From positions 1 through 54,878 of the forward strand of contig JAWLDT010000011.1 in NCBI GenBank assembly GCA_041686485.1: DNA of 54,878 nt, written 5' to 3'. Positions 1 through 8,652 of the stretch are shown piece by piece; position 1 is the first letter of the stretch, and every line of letters begins with the position of its first letter. The notes beneath the pieces are model-generated. The model was not told the DNA's origin. It saw nothing but the letters and a program-made list of their open reading frames with translations, and made no database searches. Made by a program: the position numbers and the translations under genes. This DNA is from PUPG01 sp041686485. Lineage in GTDB: Bacteria > Bacteroidota > Bacteroidia > Bacteroidales > UBA7960.

Positions 1-52
1 ACGAAGTGCACAAAGAAAAGACACGAAGACTTGAGGGAGAGAGGGCGAGAAG

Positions 53-116
53 ACGCGAAGATGCGAAGATGCGAGGAGGCGAGAACGCGAGGGCGTGAGG
101 AGGCGAAGACGCGAAG
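53..116. repeat. 8-nt degenerate tandem repeat (8 units)
   Basis: Eight consecutive octamers fit the consensus RYGCGARG (for example ACGCGAAG, ATGCGAAG, AGGCGAGA), with no change of period from 53 to 116. The sequence on either side (1-52 and 117-211) is also purine-rich and partly follows the same pattern. The array lies upstream of the small gene at 212. No coding or promoter signal is visible in it. It probably marks the assembly end of the scaffold. Confidence 0.8.
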
Positions 117-211
117 GTAAATGGGTGCGAAACCTAAAGGCAAAAGCTAAGAGCAAGGGCCTGGAGCCAAAATTGATAAGAATTTGGAATTTGTAAAGAA
201 CAGGTAAGACA

Positions 212-403
212 ATGACACAATGGATAATTACAGGCATCATACTCTTGGTTGCAGTGCTATTTGCAATCAGGCGACTGGTTTTGCTAATGAGAAAGAAAAA
301 GCCGCTGAGTAACAACTGCAACCCCATGGAGGGTGATTGTGCCAACTGTCTGAAAAAAAGCCGGCAGAACAATGGCTACAATACGAATCATGACGAGTCA
401 TGA
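212..403 (+). CDS. FeoB-associated-type Cys-rich membrane protein
   Basis: A 63-residue protein with one N-terminal membrane segment (about residues 4-22), a basic patch (RKKKP), and a short Cys-containing tail with CNPMEGDCANC. This layout matches the small FeoB-associated Cys-rich membrane proteins (virus attachment p12-like family), which often sit beside ferrous-iron transporter genes in Bacteroidota. No feoA or feoB is in the window; they could lie beyond the left edge. The ATG at 212 is the only reasonable start. The role in iron handling is inferred from the family. The call is moderately sure because the protein is short. Confidence 0.6.
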   Translation: MTQWIITGIILLVAVLFAIRRLVLLMRKKKPLSNNCNPMEGDCANCLKKSRQNNGYNTNHDES

Positions 404-544
404 CTAAATCCTGCCCATACCAGGTGCCTGAAGTAACCCTTCATATCGTTTGCGCATACTTACCTCATAGTTAATGCTGATACGCAAATATCCCAGTAGT
501 AAGTACATCATAAACAGATATATCGTCTTGTCAGATACAAAAAA
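404..544 (-). other. Possible remnant of a membrane-protein C-terminus
   Basis: On the minus strand a 46-codon open stretch ends at a stop at 404-406, directly against the end of the plus-strand gene. It reads as a hydrophobic segment (YLLLGYLRIS) followed by a charged tail (RKRYEGLLQAPGMGRI), which looks more protein-like than random sequence. An in-frame stop at 545-547 cuts it off and the first ATG would be at 521. It could be the surviving 3' end of a lost gene or chance. I recognise no family. The rest of 404-637 shows nothing clear. Confidence 0.2.
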
Positions 545-637
545 TCACCGTTTTCAGCCAAACGGTTAAAGCTGTGCCCCTTTCTCAACTTTAATTATTA
601 ATTTTGATAACAGGCTACTGATCAAATACGTGCGGCT

Positions 638-2548
638 TTGGACCTTCATCCCGTCTTATTAAAATACTGGGGGTTTTCCTCTTTCCGGCCTTTGCAGGAA
701 GACATCATCCGTTCTGCCAGCGGAGGAAATGATACCCTTGCTTTGCTACCCACAGGTGGTGGTAAATCATTATGCTACCAGGTTCCTGGTTTAGCCATGG
801 ATGGATTGTGTATTGTTATCAGTCCACTGATAGCCCTGATGAAAGATCAGGTTCAGGGGCTTCGGGATAAGGGGATTAATGCCGTGGGTATATACCACGG
901 GCTAAGTAAGGCCGAAATTGACAATGCCGTCGATAACTGCGTATACGGCGATGTAAAATTCCTCTATATGAGTCCGGAGCGACTCACAACAAAGCTTATC
1001 CGCAGCCGTCTGGAAAAAATGAACGTCAACCTGCTGGCCATCGATGAAGCACATTGTATTTCCCAGTGGGGCTATGATTTTCGTCCTCCTTACCTGCGCA
1101 TAGCGGAAGTCAGGGAGCTGATACCCAACACCCCGGTACTGGCTCTTACGGCGACAGCTACGCCACAAGTGGTTACCGACATCCAGGAAAAGCTGCATTT
1201 CAGTAATGCCAATGTATTTCAAAAAAGCTTTGAAAGGAAGAACCTGGCATATGTTGTTTTTCAGGAAGAGAACAAATTAAAAAAACTCCTGAAGGTGTGT
1301 AACAACGTGCCGGGGACAGGGGTTGTGTATGTCAGGAACCGCAAGCGAACCAAGGAAATCGCCCAGTGGCTCAGTCGACAAAAGGTACGTGCCGATTATT
1401 ACCATGCCGGTTTATCAGCCGGGGAGAGAGATGCAAAACAAAACGCGTGGATGAAGGAGCGGACACGGGTGATAGTATCCACCAACGCTTTTGGAATGGG
1501 TATCGACAAACCCAATGTACGGTTTGTGGTACACCTTGATTTGCCCGACAGCCCGGAAGCTTATTTTCAGGAAGCCGGACGCGGCGGCCGCGATGGCAAA
1601 AAGGCGTATGCGATCCTATTGTTTAATCAGGCCGACATCGCAGATCTGAAACGCTTTCACGAGCGCTCCTTCCCGCCTCTGAAAGATATAAAAAAGGTTT
1701 ATAACAACCTTGGCAACTACTACCAGCTGGCCATCGGGAGTGGCAAAGACCAAAATATGCCGTTCAACCTGACAGACTTTGCCCGTAATTACCAGATGGA
1801 CCCTTTCCTCGTTTTTAATGCCCTTGGCTTCCTTGAAAAAGAAGGCTATCTGGCAACATCAGAAGCCATGGCGAACCCTTCGCGCATCATGTTCCGTTTG
1901 AATAACGAAGAACTATACCGCTTTCAGGTAGCCACACCCCGATTTGAACCATTTATAAAGCTGTTGCTGCGCTCTTACACCGGCCTGTTTTCTGAATTTA
2001 TTAAAATCAAAGAGAGCGATATCGCTTCCCGGGCAGGCATAGAAAAAGAAACGGTTAAAAAGATGCTGAAAGAGCTGCATGATATGGATATCCTTTACTA
2101 CAAACCACAAAATGAAGAACCCATGCTTACCTTTCTGGAGGGACGGGTGTCGGGCAGTGACCTGTTTATCTCCAGGGAGGTTTACAAAGAACGAAAAGCA
2201 TTTGCCAAAATGCGGATGGATGCGATGATTGACTATACCCGGTCGAAGGATAGATGCCGGAGCCTCTATCTGCTGGCTTACTTTGGTGAAACCGGTGCAA
2301 CACGATGCGGCCAGTGCGACGTTTGCCTGAAACTCAACAAAGCCGGCGTTTCTGATTATGAATACAAACAGATCGTTGATCTGATAAAACCAAAAATAAT
2401 GGCAGGTTCCTCAACCCTGGAGGAGCTGATACATAACCTTGATATCAATATATCTGAAAACAAAGTGGTAAATGTGATCAGGTACCTGAAAGATAGTGGC
2501 CGGATTATTGAAGACGAGGGAGGAATGCTGCGATGGCAGGAATCATGA
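638..2548 (+). CDS. recQ: ATP-dependent DNA helicase RecQ
   Basis: A 3'-5' superfamily 2 helicase for recombination and stalled-fork repair. Visible motifs are Walker A TGGGKS (39-44), DEAH followed by CISQWG (136-145), the helicase C-terminal motifs including FGMGIDKPNVRFVVH and QEAGRGGRDG, and a zinc site with Cys540, 557, 560 and 563 followed by a winged-helix RQC region. The last 70 residues look like another winged helix and not a clear HRDC domain. The start is TTG at 638. In-frame sequence upstream back to a stop at 608 has no ATG or GTG. The gene is monocistronic and its stop codon overlaps the convergent psd stop. Confidence 0.95.
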   Translation: MDLHPVLLKYWGFSSFRPLQEDIIRSASGGNDTLALLPTGGGKSLCYQVPGLAMDGLCIVISPLIALMKDQVQGLRDKGINAVGIYHGLSKAEIDNAVDNCVYGDVKFLYMSPERLTTKLIRSRLEKMNVNLLAIDEAHCISQWGYDFRPPYLRIAEVRELIPNTPVLALTATATPQVVTDIQEKLHFSNANVFQKSFERKNLAYVVFQEENKLKKLLKVCNNVPGTGVVYVRNRKRTKEIAQWLSRQKVRADYYHAGLSAGERDAKQNAWMKERTRVIVSTNAFGMGIDKPNVRFVVHLDLPDSPEAYFQEAGRGGRDGKKAYAILLFNQADIADLKRFHERSFPPLKDIKKVYNNLGNYYQLAIGSGKDQNMPFNLTDFARNYQMDPFLVFNALGFLEKEGYLATSEAMANPSRIMFRLNNEELYRFQVATPRFEPFIKLLLRSYTGLFSEFIKIKESDIASRAGIEKETVKKMLKELHDMDILYYKPQNEEPMLTFLEGRVSGSDLFISREVYKERKAFAKMRMDAMIDYTRSKDRCRSLYLLAYFGETGATRCGQCDVCLKLNKAGVSDYEYKQIVDLIKPKIMAGSSTLEELIHNLDINISENKVVNVIRYLKDSGRIIEDEGGMLRWQES

Positions 2549-3211
2549 TTTCCCGGGCATATATGCGAGTACAGACAGACCGCCCCTGACCTTATCTCCC
2601 TTTTTGACAATCACATCAGCTTCCAAAGGCACAAAGAGATCCAGCCTTGAACCGAACCTGATAAATCCGAGTTCACCACCCTGCTTCATCTGTTTCCCTT
2701 CCTCGCAGTAACAAACAATCCGGCGGGCAAGCACACCGGCGATTTGCCTTACCATATAGCGGATACCGCCCGGCGTTTCAAACACAATGCTATTGTGTTC
2801 GTTAAGCGAACTTGATTTGGGATGCCAGGCCACCAGGTATTTGCCCGGATGGTATAGATAACGGACCACCCTGCCATCAGTCGGGAAGCGGTTCAGGTGA
2901 ACATTCAGCGGGGACATGAATACCGATACTTGTTGCATCAGTTGCCCGAAATGTTCTTCTTCATGGGTTTGCTGTACCAAAACCACACGCCCGTCAGCCG
3001 GACTCAGAAAAGCACGGGGATCTGTTGGTATACGCCGCCCTGGCGACCGGAAAAAATAAACCACCCATACTAAAAACAGCACCAACAACGCATACAATCC
3101 ATATTGGAGCCATTCAGTATGCCCCAGGGACCAATAAACAGCCAATGCCAATATTAAAATTACAACAGCAGCAACGGCAATGATGGTATGTCCCTCCTTA
3201 TGTATTCGCAT
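2543..3211 (-). CDS. psd: Phosphatidylserine decarboxylase (short, archaetidylserine-decarboxylase-like family)
   Basis: Decarboxylates phosphatidylserine to phosphatidylethanolamine at the inner membrane. The 222-residue protein has N-terminal hydrophobic segments (about 8-50) and the self-cleavage site GSR inside LGFIRFGSRLDLF. Ser188 is expected to become the pyruvoyl group, splitting the chain into a beta part (1-187) and a short alpha part (188-222). Length fits the short Psd family and not the longer E. coli form. It is last in a minus-strand cluster after cdsA, which makes its substrate precursor CDP-diacylglycerol. The stop lies in a TCATGA shared with recQ. Confidence 0.93.
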   Translation of the reverse strand: MRIHKEGHTIIAVAAVVILILALAVYWSLGHTEWLQYGLYALLVLFLVWVVYFFRSPGRRIPTDPRAFLSPADGRVVLVQQTHEEEHFGQLMQQVSVFMSPLNVHLNRFPTDGRVVRYLYHPGKYLVAWHPKSSSLNEHNSIVFETPGGIRYMVRQIAGVLARRIVCYCEEGKQMKQGGELGFIRFGSRLDLFVPLEADVIVKKGDKVRGGLSVLAYMPGKS

Positions 3212-3283
3212 CTTATAGTATTATCTGATTAAGCGTTTCCGTTTTTCATCGTTTTAGTAATCTGCTCCAGTCTGTTCAGGATT

Positions 3284-4105
3284 TCAGGAACAGGTCATCA
3301 ACAGGTAAACAAAAACAAAGGGTGCAGCCATGAATACGCCGTCAAAACGATCGAGGATGCCACCATGGCCCGGCAGGATATTACCGCTATCCTTTGCCTT
3401 GGTGCAGCGTTTGAACATCGACTCGAACAGGTCGCCATAGGTGCCAAGTATAACGACAATACCGGCAACAATCAACCAACCGTCTAATGAAAGCTGTTTA
3501 TAATATACAGAAATTAAAAATGCAGCAATAAAAGATAATACACCGCCTCCCGCAAAGCCTTCCCAGGTTTTTTTCGGCGACACACGCTTAAACAGACAGT
3601 GCCTCCCGAAAGAGGAACCAATTACGTAGGCACCTGTTTCATTTATCCAAACCAGGAAGAAAAAACCCAACAAAAGGCTGGAATGGTATACGCCTGGCAG
3701 AAAACCGGGATTTGGGAAATAATTGAGGAGGGAAAACGGAACAGCTACATAAAGCAGTCCAAAAAAAGTAAAAGCGATGTTGGTAAAAGGATCTTTGGTA
3801 TTGCGATACAATTCGAACAAAAATATCAGAAAGAAGAACAGGAAATTTACCAGTAGCAGCGAACGGCCGGCATAATTCATGGCCACAATCGCATTGGTAA
3901 GAAACAGGGTAAGACCGGCAAAGGTTCCTGCCGCTTTATTGGGGTATACTTCTGCTTTTTCGACCAGCGAATAGAACTCCCATAAGCCGGTAACAGTCAG
4001 AATAAGGAAAAGGGCAACAAAAAGATATTGATCCAGGATGATGGTGGCAATCACCAGAACAACCAACACGATACCGGTCAATGTTCTTTTAATCAAATTA
4101 TTCAC
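3284..4105 (-). CDS. cdsA: Phosphatidate cytidylyltransferase
   Basis: Makes CDP-diacylglycerol from phosphatidate and CTP at the cytoplasmic membrane, the entry step for all major phospholipids. The 273-residue protein has several membrane segments and the family signature near the C-terminus: SMFKRCTKAKDSGNILPGHG followed by GILDRFD, with the KD, HGG and DRxD residues all present. Its ATG overlaps the stop of the DUF2007 gene by 4 nt (ATGA), which indicates translational coupling. It lies upstream of psd in the same transcription direction. Confidence 0.95.
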   Translation of the reverse strand: MNNLIKRTLTGIVLVVLVIATIILDQYLFVALFLILTVTGLWEFYSLVEKAEVYPNKAAGTFAGLTLFLTNAIVAMNYAGRSLLLVNFLFFFLIFLFELYRNTKDPFTNIAFTFFGLLYVAVPFSLLNYFPNPGFLPGVYHSSLLLGFFFLVWINETGAYVIGSSFGRHCLFKRVSPKKTWEGFAGGGVLSFIAAFLISVYYKQLSLDGWLIVAGIVVILGTYGDLFESMFKRCTKAKDSGNILPGHGGILDRFDGVFMAAPFVFVYLLMTCS

Positions 4106-4305
4106 AACGACTCTTTATTAAGTATCTGTTTGGCTTGAAGCACATTATCAGCCTGAACATAGAGTTCCACCTCGCCAAAATGGTAAGCGGAGTCTTTCTT
4201 GTCCATAATAACACTTTCTATACCCTCCTCTCTCAAAACGGCTTGCGCTATCTCAACTTTATGCTCTAACCAGTGACTATATATTTTTTGCCAATTATCC
4301 TGCAT
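4102..4305 (-). CDS. DUF2007 domain protein (putative signal-transducing protein)
   Basis: A small protein of 67 residues when started at the ATG at 4305 (MQDNWQKIYSHW). It matches the short DUF2007 family: an N-terminal strand, an AQAVLREEGIESVIMD helix-strand unit, and GEVELYVQADNVLQAKQIL. A longer reading to 4404 adds 33 residues unlike the family, so I chose the inner start, which has AAAAGAAG a few bases upstream. Family members are proposed to bind ligands or act in signalling, but the function is unproven. The stop overlaps the cdsA start by 4 nt. The 181 nt between this gene and the LUD gene show nothing clear. Confidence 0.75.
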   Translation of the reverse strand: MQDNWQKIYSHWLEHKVEIAQAVLREEGIESVIMDKKDSAYHFGEVELYVQADNVLQAKQILNKESL

Positions 4306-4486
4306 ACGAACTTCTTTTGATCTGAAAATTATTTGCTGGTACCATTTAAATAATGCTTGCACAAATAAGGATGTTGGATAGCTGTCCCGGGCAGACAGAA
4401 ACAATATAACGTGCTGGCTGTAATAGCAAAAAAAGCACTACATAATGGGTCATACCTCTCAGATATTCTTACCATACGCATTCACA

Positions 4487-5146
4487 TTAGTCTGTTTGGC
4501 CGGATGATGTATCCATCATAAAGAGATACAATTCTTTTGGCCCGTGTGCACCCAGTACCAGTTTCTTTTCAACATCAGCAGTACGGCTGGGACCGGTAAC
4601 AAAGCTGATCCAGGAAGGCATGGCATCTCCGTATTTGATCTTCAGGTAGCGAAAAACCTCACCAGGTTCACCCACCAGTTGTTGATTTGTAGCTACAACA
4701 ATGTGTATGGGCGGCACGATAAAACTTTTCCTGTTTCCTCCCTGCCGGCTACTGAACACAATGGTTCCATGCCGCGCTATAAGTGCCTCACAGCCGGTAA
4801 TCGAAGCATCGCAGTTCTCAATGCTGTTATGGTCTTCTGTATATCTGGTATTGACAGCCTGCAACAGACCTGTCAGGAAATCCTCACCACAAAATGGATT
4901 CTGAATAGCTTTTTGTGATAAAAGGGTACTTATCTTTTCTGCCAGCTCCTCTGCATCTGCGCAGTACACAAATTTTCCGTGTGCTTCTATAAAAGCTTCC
5001 GCGAATTGCTCCTCTTTAAAGTCACCATCAACGTGACTAAAAACGGCGGTTTCCTGATCAACGGATTCAAATGGTGAGGGCATGGCCCTTACCAGCGCAT
5101 CACGGATGCTTTTTAATACGCTCTCCTTGGACGTTGTATCCTTCAT
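4487..5146 (-). CDS. LUD domain protein (LutC/YkgG-like)
   Basis: A 219-residue LUD-family protein. It opens with SKESVLKSIRDAL and has the core CEALIARHGTIVFSS, the IHIVVATNQQLV strand, and the C-terminal VTGPSRTADVEKKLVLGAHGP that is diagnostic of LutC/YkgG. LutC works with LutA and LutB in lactate oxidation, but neither partner is here. In Bacteroidota a lone LUD gene is often found between ftsH and cdsA as in this window, so its job may differ from lactate use. Its ATG overlaps the ftsH stop by 4 nt. Confidence 0.85.
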   Translation of the reverse strand: MKDTTSKESVLKSIRDALVRAMPSPFESVDQETAVFSHVDGDFKEEQFAEAFIEAHGKFVYCADAEELAEKISTLLSQKAIQNPFCGEDFLTGLLQAVNTRYTEDHNSIENCDASITGCEALIARHGTIVFSSRQGGNRKSFIVPPIHIVVATNQQLVGEPGEVFRYLKIKYGDAMPSWISFVTGPSRTADVEKKLVLGAHGPKELYLFMMDTSSGQTD

Positions 5147-7251
5147 GAATGCTTTTTATGAGTATTTGCAGACTTATTGCTGTTATTTTTATTGAGGGAA
5201 GCACCCACCTCGAACTCCTGCTCTTTTGCTTTTTCCGGCTCCGGATATGGTCTTTCACCAAAGATGTTTTCAAGATCGTCACGGAATATGACTTCATCCT
5301 CAAGAAGCTTGTCTCCCAGTTGGATCAACTGGTCTCTGTGGTCAGCAAGAATACTTTTGGCCCGTTCATAAGCTTCTTCCACAATTTTATGCACTTCTTC
5401 ATCGATGGTCTGCGCAGTTTTTTCAGAATAAGGCTTTGTAAATGTATACTCGTTCTGACCGCTGGAATCATAGTAACTGATATTACCGATCCGCTTATTA
5501 AGCCCAAAGTATACCACCATGGCATAAGTCTGTTTTGTGACCTTTTCGAGATCATTCAATGCCCCGGTGGATATTTTACCAAACACCATCTCTTCTGCAG
5601 CCCTACCACCAAGTGTACTCGTCAGTTCGTCAAACATTTGCTCATAAGTTGTAATCTGACGCTCTTCGGGCAGGTACCAGGCAGCACCCAGGGCTTTACC
5701 CCTGGGCACAATTGTTACTTTTACCAATGGATGGGCGTGTTCAAGCAACCAGCTCACTGCAGCATGCCCGGACTCGTGATAAGCAATTACTTTTTTCTCA
5801 GCAGGTGAGATAACTTTATTGGGTTTTTCAAGACCGGCGATGATACGGTCGATGGCATCCAGAAAATCCTTTTTCCCGACTTTCTTTTTATTGCGCCGAG
5901 CCGCAGTTAATGCCGCTTCATTACAAACATTGGCGATATCGGCTCCGGAGAAGCCCGGGGTTTGTTTGGCAAGGAAACTTGCATCCACCTCTTTGTCCAG
6001 CTTCAACGGTTTCATATGCACCTCAAAGATGGCAGCCCGCTCATTCAGGTCAGGCATTTCCACATGAATCTGACGATCAAACCGGCCAGCCCGTAAAAGC
6101 GCCCGGTCAAGAACATCTGCCCGGTTGGTCGCAGCCAGGATAATCACGCCAATGTTGGTACCAAAGCCATCCATTTCAGACAACAACTGGTTGAGGGTGT
6201 TTTCCCTTTCATCATTGGCGCCGGTAACGGGATTCTTTCCACGGGCCCGTCCTATAGCATCGATCTCATCAATAAAGATAATACAAGGGGCTTTCTCCTT
6301 AGCCTGTTTGAACAGGTCACGCACACGCGAAGCTCCGACACCCACGAACATCTCCACAAAGTCTGATCCGCTTAAGGAAAAGAACGGCACCTGGGCCTGC
6401 CCAGCCACAGCCTTGGCCAGCAATGTCTTACCAGTTCCTGGCGGTCCAACCAGCAATGCACCTTTGGGAATTTTACCACCCAGTTTCGTATATTTATCCG
6501 GCTTTTTAAGGAAATCAACGATCTCCATCAGTTCGACCTTGGCCTCCTCAAGACCTGCAACATCCTTAAAATCAATGCTTACATGGGTATCTTTATCAAA
6601 CAGGGTGGCTTTAGACTTGCCAATGTTGAACATTTGGCCGCCCGGACCTCCACCGCTTGCCATTCTACGCATAATAAATATCCAGAAAGCGATCAAAAGA
6701 CCAATGGGAAGCAGCCAGCTCAGCACATCGGTACCCCAGCTGCGTCTTGACTCGGGATACACCGGGAAACGGTCTTCAGCAGGCCATTCGCGTTGCTCCT
6801 CCCGGATCACCGTTTCAAAATTTTCAACCGAAGCTATTCGAAATTCATAATGCGGTCCGTCCGAACCCCGCAGCCCCCTTTCAGGTTCTACATCATCGTA
6901 CTTTTCCTTGTTAAGACGCTCTTCTTTGATATAAATCTCTACTTTTTCCTGGTTGATGATCTTGACCATCTCAATGTCAGTTCCCTCTTCCTGATTCCAG
7001 GTAAGCATTTCATTCTCAAAACGCATCTGGGAAATTTCAACAGCAGGGCTGCCCCAGTTAAAGAACTGCAGCGCAATAAAAACAACGGCCAGAATACCGT
7101 ATATCCAATAAAAATTAAAACCGGGCTTTTTCCCTTCCTTTTTATCGCCTGAATCACCTGAAGGTGCCTTTTTATCCTTCTGGTTCTTAGGTGGTTGCTT
7201 GCCTCCCTTAGGCAAACCATGCTCCTTAATATTATTCTTTTCCTGACTCAT
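5143..7251 (-). CDS. ftsH: ATP-dependent zinc metalloprotease FtsH
   Basis: Membrane-anchored AAA+ protease that degrades misfolded membrane proteins and regulators. From the ATG at 7251 (MSQEKNN) it has 702 residues: a basic Gly/Lys-rich N-terminus, membrane segments at about 47-65 and 176-194 flanking a periplasmic domain, Walker A GPPGTGKT (269-276), DEID (328-331), the second region of homology ending RAGRFDRQ, and zinc-binding HESGH (492-496). A GTG at 7281 would add ten residues but gives an unlikely N-terminus. It follows rsfS and is coupled to the LUD gene. Confidence 0.97.
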   Translation of the reverse strand: MSQEKNNIKEHGLPKGGKQPPKNQKDKKAPSGDSGDKKEGKKPGFNFYWIYGILAVVFIALQFFNWGSPAVEISQMRFENEMLTWNQEEGTDIEMVKIINQEKVEIYIKEERLNKEKYDDVEPERGLRGSDGPHYEFRIASVENFETVIREEQREWPAEDRFPVYPESRRSWGTDVLSWLLPIGLLIAFWIFIMRRMASGGGPGGQMFNIGKSKATLFDKDTHVSIDFKDVAGLEEAKVELMEIVDFLKKPDKYTKLGGKIPKGALLVGPPGTGKTLLAKAVAGQAQVPFFSLSGSDFVEMFVGVGASRVRDLFKQAKEKAPCIIFIDEIDAIGRARGKNPVTGANDERENTLNQLLSEMDGFGTNIGVIILAATNRADVLDRALLRAGRFDRQIHVEMPDLNERAAIFEVHMKPLKLDKEVDASFLAKQTPGFSGADIANVCNEAALTAARRNKKKVGKKDFLDAIDRIIAGLEKPNKVISPAEKKVIAYHESGHAAVSWLLEHAHPLVKVTIVPRGKALGAAWYLPEERQITTYEQMFDELTSTLGGRAAEEMVFGKISTGALNDLEKVTKQTYAMVVYFGLNKRIGNISYYDSSGQNEYTFTKPYSEKTAQTIDEEVHKIVEEAYERAKSILADHRDQLIQLGDKLLEDEVIFRDDLENIFGERPYPEPEKAKEQEFEVGASLNKNNSNKSANTHKKHS

Positions 7252-7307
7252 TCTATAATAATAACTAAAATATAATATCACTTAATACCCATGCGTTGCC
7301 ACGCAAT

Positions 7308-7685
7308 CTAAACCTCCTGAAATTTGTAGGAAGGCACATCAGCCCAAAGGTCTTCCAACTGATAGTACCGGCGTATTGGCTCCTGGAAAATATGAACGAC
7401 CACATCCTGATAGTCGAGCAGCAACCATTCGCCGTTCAGAAAACCTTCACGCCTGGCCGGACGAATACCCTCTTCCTGCTGTACGGTATCCTCAACCGCT
7501 TCCGCTATGGCTTCAACATGCGGCCGGGAATTCCCATGACAAATAACGAAGAAATCACAAACTGTTGAATCTATTTTTCCGAGATTGAGACTTACGATTT
7601 CCTCCCCACTCTTATCCAAAATCCCTTTTACGACAGCATCTACGAGCAAAACCGATATGTCTTTTTCTTTTGATCTTTTTATCAT
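7308..7685 (-). CDS. rsfS: Ribosomal silencing factor RsfS (YbeB/Iojap)
   Basis: A 125-residue protein that binds ribosomal protein uL14 and blocks subunit joining when nutrients are short. Family features include the core GKIDSTVCDFFVICHGNSRP, then HVEAIAEAVEDTV and the C-terminal GEWLLLDYQDVVVHIFQE with WADVP. It starts the minus-strand cluster leading into ftsH. The intergenic region shared with divergent birA (7686-7873) is AT-rich. On the minus strand it holds a TACTTTTG box, and on the plus strand a TACATTTG box at 7781-7788. Confidence 0.95.
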   Translation of the reverse strand: MIKRSKEKDISVLLVDAVVKGILDKSGEEIVSLNLGKIDSTVCDFFVICHGNSRPHVEAIAEAVEDTVQQEEGIRPARREGFLNGEWLLLDYQDVVVHIFQEPIRRYYQLEDLWADVPSYKFQEV

Positions 7686-7873
7686 TCACAAAACATTATG
7701 CTTTCCTGCAAAAGTAACGATTTTTAACGACAATATGTTTTATCATAACAATTCACCGCGCTATTGTGCTGATAATATTATACATTTGAAACATCTTTAT
7801 CCGGCCACTGCGCAACAATTATTCAAAAATATCTTTTTCGGATCAAGATGTTTTTAACGAATTTTAGTATCAT

Positions 7874-8614
7874 ATGCGTTCATATCATTACATAGAAGAA
7901 ACAGACTCCACAAACCTGGAACTATGGCGTATGATCAAAAGAGGACCTCTGCCACCTGAAGGAAGTATTGTCCGGGCCGGCAATCAAACCCGGGGACGCG
8001 GCCAGGCAGAGACCCACTGGGAAAGTGAGGCCAACAAAAACCTCACCTTCTCCATCCTCTTGATGCCTGCTTTTTTATCACCCTCCAAACAGTTTATTCT
8101 GAACAAGACAGTTGCCCTGGGTATACGTGATGCATTGGCAAGTTTGTGCAAACAGTTCCCTTTTTTTATCAAATGGCCGAATGACATCTATGCTGACAAA
8201 GGAAAAATCGCCGGTACTTTAATCGAAAACCGGATTTCCGGTAGAAACTATGAGTTGTGCGTGGCCGGAATAGGGATTAACATCAACCAGACCACTTTCC
8301 CGGAGGAAATACCAAGCGCTGTATCCCTGACCCATTTAACCGGAAAGATTCATGATCTGAATGCCTGTATGAAAGTAGTCGAAGAACATCTTATGAAAAG
8401 GTATACACAGCTAAAGCAAGGCAACGAAGCAACCATTGATCACGAATACCTTGAGCATCTACTCGGATATCAACAGCTAATACGATTCAGCACAGATCAG
8501 GAAACCTTTACAGCTACTGTCTCCGGGGTCAGTGAATATGGTCAGCTACTACTTACATTATCTGATGGCACCCAACAAGCATTTGGGATGAAAGAAATCA
8601 ATATGGAATTATAG
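7874..8614 (+). CDS. birA: Biotin--[acetyl-CoA-carboxylase] ligase
   Basis: Attaches biotin to carboxylase carrier domains through biotinyl-AMP. The 246-residue protein is a one-domain (class I) ligase with no N-terminal DNA-binding helix-turn-helix, so it is not expected to act as a repressor. Motifs seen: EETDSTN near the N-terminus, the biotin-binding loop NQTRGRGQAETHW, the catalytic region IKWPNDIYADKGKIAGTLIE, and GIGININQ. The C-terminal SH3-like domain covers about 195-246. It is divergent from rsfS and convergent with the SRPBCC gene. Confidence 0.94.
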   Translation: MRSYHYIEETDSTNLELWRMIKRGPLPPEGSIVRAGNQTRGRGQAETHWESEANKNLTFSILLMPAFLSPSKQFILNKTVALGIRDALASLCKQFPFFIKWPNDIYADKGKIAGTLIENRISGRNYELCVAGIGININQTTFPEEIPSAVSLTHLTGKIHDLNACMKVVEEHLMKRYTQLKQGNEATIDHEYLEHLLGYQQLIRFSTDQETFTATVSGVSEYGQLLLTLSDGTQQAFGMKEINMEL

Positions 8615-8617
8615 TAT

Positions 8618-8652
8618 CTGAGGCATATTTTTAGTTTCTCAGGCATATTTTT
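8618..8652. repeat. 20-bp-period direct repeat at a gene 3' end
   Basis: A 15-nt word, CTSAGGCATATTTTT, occurs at 8618-8632 and 8638-8652 with one mismatch and exact 20-nt spacing. The second copy contains the stop codon of the minus-strand SRPBCC gene, so the first looks like a small tandem duplication of that 3' end in the convergent birA/SRPBCC spacer. Confidence 0.5.

Noticed and set aside
5149..5808. Plus-strand open frame of 219 codons inside ftsH
   Set aside because: Antisense shadow of a clearly conserved ftsH coding region, with no family features or start context.
6125..6850. Plus-strand open frame of 241 codons inside ftsH
   Set aside because: Antisense shadow over the AAA+ motifs of ftsH. 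The amino-acid composition is not protein-like.
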